DNA from: Paenibacillus riograndensis SBR5
GTDB lineage: Bacteria > Bacillota > Bacilli > Paenibacillales > Paenibacillaceae
NCBI RefSeq assembly: GCF_000981585.1
Contig: NZ_LN831776.1
Span: forward strand, 2,957,186 to 3,021,185
DNA length: 64,000 nt
Direction of reading: 5' to 3'
In this document: positions 17,039 through 26,600 of the stretch, piece by piece
Layout of the letters: each line of letters opens with the position of its first letter
How positions within the stretch are numbered: the first letter of the stretch is position 1
Notes under the pieces: generated by a model
What the model saw: only the letters and a program-made list of their open reading frames with translations
The model's database searches: none
Told to the model about the DNA's origin: nothing
Translations under genes and position numbers: made by a program

Positions 17039-17413
17039 ATGTGTAGAAGTATACAGAAACCAGTTCAGCAAGGACATTTTACTAATTTGACTTTAGGTAA
17101 AGAATACCCGGTTTTGTCAATCGAGGTTTATAATAGCAAAGTGTCTAATTTCAGTAGTACTATTGGTGACTTTGTCATTTATAGACTCAGAGGAGATGAT
17201 GGTATCATACTACCTTATCCTTCTAAATTATTTGAGGTTACTTCGAACAAAATGCCATCGCGCTGGATTCCATATAAAGAAAATGACGATATATTTATGT
17301 TCATTCCAATTTCATTGGCCAGAGAATATTTTTGGGATGACTTTTACAACGATGAGAATGATGCACCACTTGATTTGATTAAGGAAGAAGAGATAATAAT
17401 TCAAGAGTCATAA
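17039..17413 (+). CDS. Hypothetical protein, AT-rich orphan
   Basis: I do not recognise this protein of about 124 residues. It has no signal peptide. It looks soluble and acidic toward the C-terminus (DDFYNDENDAPLDLIKEEE), with a beta-rich first half (LTLGKEYPVLSIEVYNS, DFVIYRLRGDDGIILPYPSKLF). Its base composition is clearly more AT-rich than its neighbours and its flanks are repeat-bearing, which suggests acquisition. ATG 17039 is 3-4 nt after AAAAGGAA; GTG 17024 is the alternative start. The size and acidity are compatible with an immunity-type protein, but no toxin gene is adjacent. Confidence 0.6.
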   Translation: MCRSIQKPVQQGHFTNLTLGKEYPVLSIEVYNSKVSNFSSTIGDFVIYRLRGDDGIILPYPSKLFEVTSNKMPSRWIPYKENDDIFMFIPISLAREYFWDDFYNDENDAPLDLIKEEEIIIQES

Positions 17414-17508
17414 TGGCCCTCTGCTGAGACTATCGCTAACATTTATAAGTTTCACAGGGCGGTCAAAGTTCTTTTGCGGCTGGAAAAAGATAATTTAAAA
17501 GTAAATTT

Positions 17509-17534
17509 GCGGCGTCTGCGGACGCTGCTTTTTT
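17509..17534 (+). terminator. Terminator after the AT-rich orphan
   Basis: GCGGCGTC (17509-17516) and GACGCTGC (17521-17528) form an 8-bp stem with a TGCG loop, followed by TTTTTT. Confidence 0.85.
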
Positions 17535-17832
17535 GTTTTTCAGATCAATTTTTTTAAAAAAATCAGGTTTTTTTTCGTAAGCAAGCACATTACCCCTTTT
17601 TTAGGGCTTTTGAAACGGATTTTGTCGAGATTTGTTAAGAGTTTGTTTAGAGCGGCCTGTTAGTATGGATTGCAGATATGAAAAAATAGGCAGTTTGAAT
17701 CTAGTGTTTTTTGTCCGCCGGAATGGGAGCCGAAAGGAGAGAGTGCGCGGGACATAGAGGAGATGCAGGAATATGCAATTCGATGTCAGGCGGCGGGCGA
17801 AAAATGATGAACGAATAAGGGGGAGCATCACA
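17535..17832. other. Upstream region of the giant surface-protein cluster
   Basis: This AT-rich stretch contains no protein-like frame except the in-frame extension of the next gene back to ATG 17773. It must carry the promoter of the 23-kb cluster, but I see no convincing -35/-10 pair. Confidence 0.4.
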
Positions 17833-20800
17833 TTGCTAATGAGCAGGAGAGCGAAGAAATACACCGCGTTAAGTTTGATCCTCAGTATGCTGCTGTCGCT
17901 GATACCCGGTTCCTGGAGCGGCCAGGCGGCTGCTGCGGGTAAGGATATCGAAGTGGTGTTTAAGAGCGGGGCACATGTCGGGAATCTGTCCTACCCTGCG
18001 GAGAATACATTCGTTAACTTTTACAATAACCAGGTTGAAGGGTTTACGCAGACTGAAACAGACAAGGACGCACGTTATGACTGGGCCAAAGGTGATATTT
18101 TTGCCGGTGTAGATGATAACGAGGCGACCGTTCGTTTCCAGGTCAATGTAGCTGATAACCCGATCCTGCGTGAGATGGCAAAAAGCGGCCATGCTGAGAT
18201 GCTCACTGGATTCAATGTCCTGAGATACCATAGCGGATTTGGCTGGACTCGGGTATCCCATATCGGGGTATGGGTAGATGGAGTTAACATTCTTCCCTAC
18301 TCGGCCAATGGAGGCAATGTATATAACAAATCTGCCTCCGCTATTATTAAGCCGAATTCCATAATTGAAGTAATGGTGTACGGTGAAGGCGACGATGATG
18401 GCGAAGCGGCAGGCGTCCGCGGCTTCTACCTCAAATTCCAAGACCTCCAGCGCCCTGTTCTGAACAGCTACACCTTCACAGGCAATGGCGTGGAGAGAAT
18501 GAACGAGACGATTAAGCAGAAGGAGCTTTTTGTTAAAAAGGAAGAGAATATCACGCTCTCCTACAACTTCAGCGAGCCGGTGAGTCCGACGAATCTGCTA
18601 ACTCCCTTGCTGTCGGAACCGTTCTTCAAACAGCCGTTATTCGTAAGTGAACCGGAGACAGGTCTTCCCGCTGCCGGGGAGCAGCAGTATTTGGAGAACA
18701 CAACCTATAACAAAAATAACCTCAAAGAATACTACGACAAAATCGCTTTTCAATATGTAGGCAAGCTGTATCACTCCAGCGGCAATCTTCCGCTCGAGCC
18801 GAAGATCACGGGAACGACTGCCGGAGGCGCGCTGATCGACCGGACGCTGGAAGAGAAGTTCAAGGATGCCGGACTCGCGGATGCGGCTGGCAACCTGGCG
18901 ACGATCAGCTTCCCGAATGTAGGGAGCTCAGGCAGCAACGTGCAAGTGCAGGGGAAAAACGTGAATCCCTTCGATTACAACCATGGCGGCTACCGTGTCA
19001 TTGTCGATGCGGTGCGTCCGAAATATACGAAGGTCGGAAACGGGATTCAGCCGGAGATTCTGACCGGAAGCACTTTGAACAAAGGAGATGTCATCGACTT
19101 CACGGTACAGATGACTGAAGAAGCCATTGTGAAGCAGGGCTGGGATGTTAAGAAGACCTTCCTCTATTTCAACAATGGAATGAAGGCTTATTATACCGGC
19201 GGCTCCAATACGAAAAACTGGAAATTCAGCATGACCGTGCCTGGGGGTACAGACGTCGAAGCCCCGCTGCTGAAGGTGATCGCACTTTCGAATGACAGCA
19301 AGGGCGACAGCAGTGATATCAATGTCATTCAGGACTACGCGGGGAACCTGCTGGTCCAGCCGGCCAACTATGACGGCAATCACTCGTTAACGGAAGAACC
19401 AGGAGATATCTCCAAAGTATATTCCAAAATTGACAACGCCAATCTCTCGATTGATAACACGAAGCCGGTTATTGGCTACCGTTATGAAGCAGGGGGCGGC
19501 AGCAATACTACCTACCAGAAAAAAGGTAAAGTGACGATCGACGCTAACGATCCGGCGGTAAGAGTGCCTAATCTTGATCCGATTCCTGAGGATAAGAATC
19601 AAGAAAGACCGAGCCGGGGCATCTACCGCCCGTCCAATATGACCGGTGAAACCTCGCCGTCGGTAGGTCTGGTGTATTATCTGTGGAGCCGCAGCAGCGA
19701 AGACCCGTTCGCTTCCAAAGCTGAGGACCATTACGCAGCCCTTAAGCGTTATTCCCTGGCTGCGAAACAGCCGTCCGAGGAGCTGTATCCAGGCGCGTTC
19801 CAGAATATTAAGCTCTCGGTGGCTAACAACAAAACCAATCTGCTGACGCCTCCGGCGGAAGCGTTCACCCCGGAAATGAGCGGAGAATGGTATCTGCATA
19901 CCTGGACCGCAGACATGACCTGGGATACTGCCCGTGAGCTGATGCAGTATGAACTGATGAAAAAATATAAGGCAGCTAATCAGGCGCAATATGATGCCTG
20001 GATTGCGGAAGCCCCGGGTTCCGAAGACGATAAAATTTTCTATGCCGATAACAAAGCGCTTGAAGCCGTTGGCCAGTATGGCGATCTGAACACCTGGCCG
20101 CTGGATCTGTTCAAGCAGGATGATTCCAACTGGACGCATGAAGTAGGCATTCTGAAGCTGGATAACCAGGCACCTGCTATAACTAAAGATGACGGCAGTT
20201 CTACTAACAACACCAACAATGTGACGGTATCCGCCGTGGTGCAGGACCCGCACAGCGGGGTCGGAAATGTGAAATATCAGTGGGTGAAGGAAGGCAACCA
20301 ACCGGTAGAAAATGAGTGGAAGGCCGCTGCATATTCGGGCTCCACCGTCACCCAATCCACGTATGAGGATGTGTCGGAGGACGGGAACTATTGGCTGTAT
20401 TTAAAGGCTGTTGATAAAGCGGGCAATGAGATTGTGGACACAGCTACCAAAAACCTGATTACAGTCAATTCACAGGACAGTATTCCGGCAGAGTTCACTC
20501 CTGCATCCAACCCGGATTATGAGCAAAGTCATGATGTCACTTTCCGGATTGGCGGGATTAAACCGGATTTCGTAGGTTATGCGATCGATGGCAATTCAAA
20601 TCATCCGGGAGATTCAGCGTTTACGGAGCTGTCATCAATTGAGCCATTGGAATCACGGGAAGCTCTGCTTGCTCCGACTCCAACTCAGACTCCTAGCCCA
20701 GCTCCAGCTGAAAATACAGGCTCTGCGGTTGGCACAGCCACGCCTCAGCCAACGGCCGCACCGGGCGGGAGCGCGGGTTCCGGCGGCGGGTCGGCTGCGC

Positions 20801-23673
20801 CGCAGCCAACGCCAAGTGAAAGTACGGGTGCAGGCGGCGGGGCAGTCACGCCGCAGCCATCGGGGATGCCGGCACCAACTTCCGCTCCAGATGCGTTGAG
20901 TGGAACGGGAGCAAGCGTGGCGGCCGGGCCTTTCGCTATGGCGAAGCTGCTCGCGTCAGGCCCGCTCCGCTTGGGGGCAAGTTCATTTCAAGAAGCGGCT
21001 GCTGTGGTGCTTGAGGAAACAGCGGCCCCGGCAACGGAAACGCCGGCGGCAACAGCTGCTTCAACCGCAGCACCTGCTTCAACTGCAACGGATGCTCCGG
21101 CTGCTACAGGTGCTCCATCGGCGGAAGCAAGCGCAGCACCTTCTGGAACGGCTGCGCCGAAGCCGGAGGCGGATGCTGATCCGCAAGCCACGCCAACAGC
21201 TGCGCCCGGGAAAGACGCAGCCAAGCTGCTGAAAGCGCCGGAAGATCCAGCGATGCTGAGCTATCTGATTCCGGCCAATACGAATCTGAACGGCACGCAG
21301 TATATTCATATGATCGTGAAGCAAGGCGATAAATCCTATTACTATACCAAAGCCTATTATTTCGACAATACGCCGCCAATGGTCGGTTTTGACAGCAATG
21401 GTGTGTCTTATCCGCTTCCGTCTGTAGAAGTAAAAGTATCGGTGGAGGATCTGTACAGCAAAAAGGGACTAACCGGCAAGTATCAATGGCTCAAGGATGG
21501 TGCAGCTGCACCGGACAGCAGCTCGCCTAATTGGAGCAAGCTTCCTGACAGCGGGAATGTCTTGCTGGATGGTGCCAAGCTTACGGCATCCAAAGAGCTC
21601 GCCCCAGGCGAAGTTGCAGATTACAGATTGTATGTCTACGCAGTAGACGGTGCCGGCAACGGAATTGTCAGCAGTCCTGAGGGAAGCTTCAAGATATCTG
21701 CCGTTTCCAAAGAGGCGCCGCCCGCTGAAGCGAAATCCGCACTGGTCTTTCTGTCAGGGGATACAGAGGACGGATACACGGCGATTGTGAAGCTGAGTCT
21801 GGAGACGGAAGACAAGACGGGGTATGAATATTCGGTCTCTTCCGACAATGGCCTGACCTGGGTGAACTGGCGTCCGTATACCAATTTTGTCTCCTTGAAG
21901 GCGCCGTCGGGCGACCCTTCGGAGCTGAATGTAATGGTGAAATACAGAACACCGGGCGGCAAAATCAGTGATCCGCTCAAGGTGGATGTCAGCGGAAAGC
22001 TGCCGGATGAAGCTCCGGTATACGCACTGGCCACCCTGAGCAGCAACGGGCCGGTCAATGCGGCCGCTGGTGTGAACGTCGATATCAGCTTGCCGGCCGG
22101 CATCAAGGTGATGCTGTCCAAATCCAATCCGTCCATACTGGTACGGACCGGTAATTCTTTTAACGTTAAGGAGAACGGATTTTACAGCTTTGAGCTGTTT
22201 GATCTGAATGATGCCAAACGCACAGATACCCTTTATGTAGTAGTGAAAAATGTGGATGGGACGATTCCGAGAGCGACTGTGAAGTATTCTCAATCTCTGC
22301 CAACCAATAACAATGTTACAGCGATTCTGGACCAGCCTTCGGAAGATATTATCGTCACTAACAATAACGGCAAGATGACGCATACCTTTACGGGCAACGG
22401 GACGTTTACGTTCGAATTCAAGGATGCGGCCGGAAATACCGGCTCAGCAGAGGCTGTGGTGAACATCATCGACAAGGAAGCGCCTAAGGTAAAAGTGGTG
22501 CGTTCCTATCAGTTTGGCACCGACGGAAGCAAGAGATTCGGCACGCTTCTGGACAGCAACGGCAACGTGGTCCTCTCTTCAGGGGTAACGCTTGAAGTGC
22601 AGAAGGCGGACGATTCGTCCAAGCAGATCTTTGTCACCAGCCAGGATAAAGCCGTGTCCATGACGCAGAATGGTGTGGTTTCCTTTACCGTTTCAGACCA
22701 GTATGGCAACACAACCGTTATAAAAGAAAATGTGACCCATATCGTCACTGCCCCGCCGGAGGTAGAGAATATTGCGTATACCTTCGTCGATGAAGACGGC
22801 AAAGCGCTGGCAGCCGATAAGATTGTTACAATAGGCGGCAAAAAATATGCGCAGGGCAAGGTGAAGGTAACGATTACCGGCAAAACCGCCGCGCCAAATA
22901 TGGTGTTCTCCGGGCTGAAGCCTATGCCAAACGGTGGAACCTACAGCAACAAGATCAGCGGGGCAGACGGAACATTCACTTACACACGGTTGTTCGAGAG
23001 CAATGGCCCGGCGGTAGCCACCCTTTCAGATGCGCTCGGAAATGCCAACAAGATCCCGGTAACTATTACCGGGCTGGATAACAAGGCTCCGGAGCTTTCA
23101 CTGAAGCAGGAAGTGGTCGGGATTGTCCAGAACAAGAAGGATTTTGTATTTGGCACCGATCTCGGCGGTTACACGGTATCCGATAATGTGTCGGCCCCGG
23201 GCAGCATTAAAGTCGCTGTCAGCGGGCTGGATCTCAAGAAGCCCGGACGCCAGCGCGTGACCTATACGGCCACAGATGAGGTGGGCAATACCAATGTTGC
23301 CTATCAGGATGTGGTTGTTGTGAAGGATGGCGGACTGCTTATTTTCGGAGACAATGTGCTGATTTCGGCTTCTTCCGGAGAGTCGGCCCTGTTTGAGAGC
23401 AATACGATTACCTTCAAGGTCACCGGATACAACGTGATGAAAGTGGCGGGAGCAGATAAAGTCAACGAGGCAGGTACCTTCGATATTCTCTATCAGCCGG
23501 GACTTTACCGCGAAGGACAAATGAAGTCCATTGCCGCCAAAATCACTTACCAGCAGCTGGTCAGCGGCCAGTATAAAGTGACTTTCCCGAAAGCGGGCTG
23601 GTACACGATTATTGTGAGAACGCAGGAGCGTGACCGCGAGTATGCGACCTTCTTCGTAGGCAGCACGAAATAA
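17833..23673 (+). CDS. Giant secreted protein 1 (about 1946 aa), Ig-like repeats and Pro/Thr/Ala linker
   Basis: A very large exported protein. The signal peptide is SRRAKKYTALSLILSMLLSL, then IPGSWSGQAAAA. The body is beta-rich and made of repeated Ig-like/bacterial surface domains recognisable from phrases such as LKAVDKAGNEIVD, VYAVDGAGNGIVSSPEG, FEFKDAAGNTGSAEAVVNI and YTATDEVGNTNVAYQDV. These D-x-AGN strands typify adhesin and S-layer-associated Ig folds. At nt 20680-21240 it carries about 190 residues of Pro/Thr/Ala/Ser/Gly-rich linker. It has no SLH domain or sortase motif, so it may be held by the next two proteins. TTG 17833 lies 7 nt after AAGGGGGAG; an in-frame ATG 17773 is weaker. 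It is the first gene of the cluster. Confidence 0.85.
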   Translation: MLMSRRAKKYTALSLILSMLLSLIPGSWSGQAAAAGKDIEVVFKSGAHVGNLSYPAENTFVNFYNNQVEGFTQTETDKDARYDWAKGDIFAGVDDNEATVRFQVNVADNPILREMAKSGHAEMLTGFNVLRYHSGFGWTRVSHIGVWVDGVNILPYSANGGNVYNKSASAIIKPNSIIEVMVYGEGDDDGEAAGVRGFYLKFQDLQRPVLNSYTFTGNGVERMNETIKQKELFVKKEENITLSYNFSEPVSPTNLLTPLLSEPFFKQPLFVSEPETGLPAAGEQQYLENTTYNKNNLKEYYDKIAFQYVGKLYHSSGNLPLEPKITGTTAGGALIDRTLEEKFKDAGLADAAGNLATISFPNVGSSGSNVQVQGKNVNPFDYNHGGYRVIVDAVRPKYTKVGNGIQPEILTGSTLNKGDVIDFTVQMTEEAIVKQGWDVKKTFLYFNNGMKAYYTGGSNTKNWKFSMTVPGGTDVEAPLLKVIALSNDSKGDSSDINVIQDYAGNLLVQPANYDGNHSLTEEPGDISKVYSKIDNANLSIDNTKPVIGYRYEAGGGSNTTYQKKGKVTIDANDPAVRVPNLDPIPEDKNQERPSRGIYRPSNMTGETSPSVGLVYYLWSRSSEDPFASKAEDHYAALKRYSLAAKQPSEELYPGAFQNIKLSVANNKTNLLTPPAEAFTPEMSGEWYLHTWTADMTWDTARELMQYELMKKYKAANQAQYDAWIAEAPGSEDDKIFYADNKALEAVGQYGDLNTWPLDLFKQDDSNWTHEVGILKLDNQAPAITKDDGSSTNNTNNVTVSAVVQDPHSGVGNVKYQWVKEGNQPVENEWKAAAYSGSTVTQSTYEDVSEDGNYWLYLKAVDKAGNEIVDTATKNLITVNSQDSIPAEFTPASNPDYEQSHDVTFRIGGIKPDFVGYAIDGNSNHPGDSAFTELSSIEPLESREALLAPTPTQTPSPAPAENTGSAVGTATPQPTAAPGGSAGSGGGSAAPQPTPSESTGAGGGAVTPQPSGMPAPTSAPDALSGTGASVAAGPFAMAKLLASGPLRLGASSFQEAAAVVLEETAAPATETPAATAASTAAPASTATDAPAATGAPSAEASAAPSGTAAPKPEADADPQATPTAAPGKDAAKLLKAPEDPAMLSYLIPANTNLNGTQYIHMIVKQGDKSYYYTKAYYFDNTPPMVGFDSNGVSYPLPSVEVKVSVEDLYSKKGLTGKYQWLKDGAAAPDSSSPNWSKLPDSGNVLLDGAKLTASKELAPGEVADYRLYVYAVDGAGNGIVSSPEGSFKISAVSKEAPPAEAKSALVFLSGDTEDGYTAIVKLSLETEDKTGYEYSVSSDNGLTWVNWRPYTNFVSLKAPSGDPSELNVMVKYRTPGGKISDPLKVDVSGKLPDEAPVYALATLSSNGPVNAAAGVNVDISLPAGIKVMLSKSNPSILVRTGNSFNVKENGFYSFELFDLNDAKRTDTLYVVVKNVDGTIPRATVKYSQSLPTNNNVTAILDQPSEDIIVTNNNGKMTHTFTGNGTFTFEFKDAAGNTGSAEAVVNIIDKEAPKVKVVRSYQFGTDGSKRFGTLLDSNGNVVLSSGVTLEVQKADDSSKQIFVTSQDKAVSMTQNGVVSFTVSDQYGNTTVIKENVTHIVTAPPEVENIAYTFVDEDGKALAADKIVTIGGKKYAQGKVKVTITGKTAAPNMVFSGLKPMPNGGTYSNKISGADGTFTYTRLFESNGPAVATLSDALGNANKIPVTITGLDNKAPELSLKQEVVGIVQNKKDFVFGTDLGGYTVSDNVSAPGSIKVAVSGLDLKKPGRQRVTYTATDEVGNTNVAYQDVVVVKDGGLLIFGDNVLISASSGESALFESNTITFKVTGYNVMKVAGADKVNEAGTFDILYQPGLYREGQMKSIAAKITYQQLVSGQYKVTFPKAGWYTIIVRTQERDREYATFFVGSTK
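20680..21235 (+). other. Low-complexity Pro/Thr/Ala/Gly linker coding segment
   Basis: Within giant protein 1 the translation is dominated by repeats of the kind TPTQTPSPAPAE, ATPQPTAAPGGS, SGGGSAAPQPTP and later TAAPKPEADA, with a less repetitive island in between (FAMAKLLASGPLRLG). It probably forms an extended, possibly glycosylated spacer. It interrupts an otherwise domain-dense protein. Confidence 0.7.
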
Positions 23674-23699
23674 TGAACAATGAACTGGGGGGACTAGGA

Positions 23700-26600
23700 G
23701 TGAAGCTGCTTAAAAGAACGTGTGCGGTAATGCTCTCATTGATTATGGTATTTCTGTCGGCCTCCGAGAGCTTGCATGCTCTGGCGGAAGCAGCGGCCGC
23801 TGCTAATACGACTACGATTCAAAATGATTTTATTAAAGTTACCGTGGATAACAGCACCGGCCGCTACGGAATCCGTACCGTCGAAGGCCAGCCCATCCGC
23901 AAAAAAGACCAGGATACTAATCTGCTGTACAAGGGGGATGATCCGGAAACGTCGTTTACGACGTTCCGGATTGACGGCACAGATTATATCTATGGCAATA
24001 AGTATAAATTCGGCAATGATCTGTACTCCGAGACTACCGCGCCCAAGATTGTGCGGAATGACAACGGAACCCAGCAGCTGGAAATGCTCTGGAAGATCAA
24101 AGGTGTGGAGATCAAGCAAATCCTGATGCTCTACACCGATGCCAAGGATGCCGTTAATTCAGGAAACGTCAATATCCGCTACGAAGTCAACAACAAAAGC
24201 GGCGCCCAAGTAGCGGTGGGCAGCCGGATTATGCTGGATACGATGGTTGGCGGCAATGATGCTCCGCTTTTCCAGATCGGAACGGCTTCCAAAGCTCCGC
24301 TGATGGTAGAGAGAAAGCTGACCCATGATCCTGAAAAGGATGCCGGCATTCCCAAAGAGGACAGCGCGCTGTACAAGCTGCCTGCTTACTGGGTCATGCG
24401 TGACAAGCAGGATTCAACCAATCCGCAGGCGACGAATGTTGTCGCCTACGGCTTCAATAATTTTGCCGAGCAGAATATCAATATCGTGGACGAGATGATT
24501 GTCGGGCACTGGAACGGGCTCGCCAATACCAAGTGGGATTACAAGGTAAATCCGGCTCTGGACTTCACCCGGGATACCAATGATTACGGCAGCGCCGATT
24601 CTGCAGTCGCTTTCTACTGGAATCCGGACAAAATTGCCGCCGGAGCTTCACAAAGCTTCGAAACCGTGTACGGGCTGGGTGAGATTATTGCACCGGACAA
24701 AGTTTTTTCGATCCGTTATGTGGATCAGGTGCAGCAATTGGCAACGCTTGAGGACAACAGTGGCTATGTGGATGATGGCATGTTCACCATCTACGCGGAA
24801 GTGGAGAACCTGGCATCCTATGATATGGAACACTCCAAAATTGAGGTCGAGCTGACGCTGGAAAGCGGACTGAGCCTGGTGAAGCTCGATGCCGCAGGCG
24901 AAGTGGTCAGAGATGCGAGCGGCAAACCGGTTCCGGAAACCTCATCCAGAAGGACGCTGGAGTTCCGCAAATCAGCGACCCCCGAGGAAGCGGCGCAGGG
25001 GATTCAACCGAAGTACAAGCCGGGCGACACCATCACCGCCTCCTTCAGGGTAATGGCGAAAGGCCGTCCTTGGCCGACAACCAAGGAATATATGATCACG
25101 GCACGCAGCCCGGAGACCCGGGCGAAGGTGGAGGGTGTCGAGGATGAGAGCATCAAAGCGCAATATGAGTCCAATAAATCGAATTTCATTCTGCTGCCTC
25201 CGGTTGGTGAAGCGACGCCTACCTATGTCTATGGAGTTTCGCCGAAAGAGCTGTACAGCAGTGATGTGAAATATCTGACCGTCAATCTGTCCAATATCGA
25301 AGCCTACAATACCGGCAATGAAACTACAGCACCGAACTTTGACTTGTACCTCAAGGAAACAGTAACCGGTGAGCGTTATAAAGTTAATGTGCAGGATGCG
25401 GTTGTGATGCAGCCGACGGATGACGGAATGTCCGGGGACATGCGGATCACTTACCGCGGCGGCGACCGTGTTGATGATGCCGGCAAGATAGTTGAAGCAG
25501 GTCTCGGACCTGAGCTGCCGCTTGGAGAATACCAGGTGGAGATTGACTACAAGGGAGACGCAGGCGGCGATGAGGAAGTTGCTGCCATGTACGATATCAC
25601 TACCGGGCAGACAGTGCTTGTATCCGATAATAATGAGTCGCGGATCAGAGAAGCCGGGATCATGGTTATCTACAAGCAGCTTGTGGATGTCAGCGGCATT
25701 GCGAACGGATCTTCGGTCAGCGGGGATTTGCTGGATGACCTGAACAGTCTGTTCCCCGGGGAGCCGTTTGAAGACGGCGCATTCCTCTATAATGCCGTTA
25801 CCGAATATAAAAAAACCAAAGCCCTGTTCGGGATTGCCAGCAAAGCGGTTGATCCGGAATTCGAGCTTGGCGAGTTTACGGATGATGAAGCGCTGGAAGA
25901 AACTCCGCTCTACAATTACCGGCTGTTCGATTCCGAAGCGGAGCTGGAAGCCTTCGAGCAGGAGGCAGAGGATGAGGAAATTGACCGTGAAGTCGTGCTG
26001 GTTATCCGCGGGATGATTAAGCAGGTAGGCTCGGGCGTAGACGAGCAGGTTGTGGTCGATACCAAAACCGAACCGGCCATCATCAACGATTCCGTAGCCT
26101 ATACCGGCAAGGATTTGGCTTTTGTCCGGGGCAAGCTGGACATCTTCGGAGTTACGCAGCCGGAGGATATGCCTTTCCTGGATACGCTGTTCGTAAAAGG
26201 AGACGGAACGCTTAGTGTGGCGAGCAGCGGATTTATTTTCCATAAAGGGGAGTGGACGCTGGATTTCTTCAACGGCTTCAACAAGTCGCTGGGCGGAGAT
26301 AACTATAATCTTCCCTCTGCCGACTCAGGCGGGGATGACGAAGAAGAGGGAGAAGAAGGGGCAGAGGCACAGGAGAACACGAACCCTGAAGATGACACTG
26401 AGAACGGAAGCCTGAAATGGGCGGTTGGCGGAGTGGGTGACCGGTTGAACCCGCTGCGTCAGGTAATGATCGAGGATGTGTATTTCAACAAGCAGTCCTT
26501 GTTCGGTGCACCGAGCTTCTCGATTGACGGATTTGGGCTTTCCTTTAACGATTTCATTCTGCGGGAAGGCGGGATCTCCTTCGGAGGCAGCCTGTCGATG

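Noticed and set aside
17773..17832. ATG 17773 as the start of giant protein 1
   Set aside because: TTG 17833 has a much better SD (AAGGGGGAG at 7 nt) and places the signal peptide at the N-terminus.
24972..26243. A long antisense frame inside giant gene 2 (and similar ones inside giant gene 3, hisS, bglA and dbpA)
   Set aside because: These mirror the coding strand's codon bias; their translations lack protein-like patterns and ribosome-binding sites.
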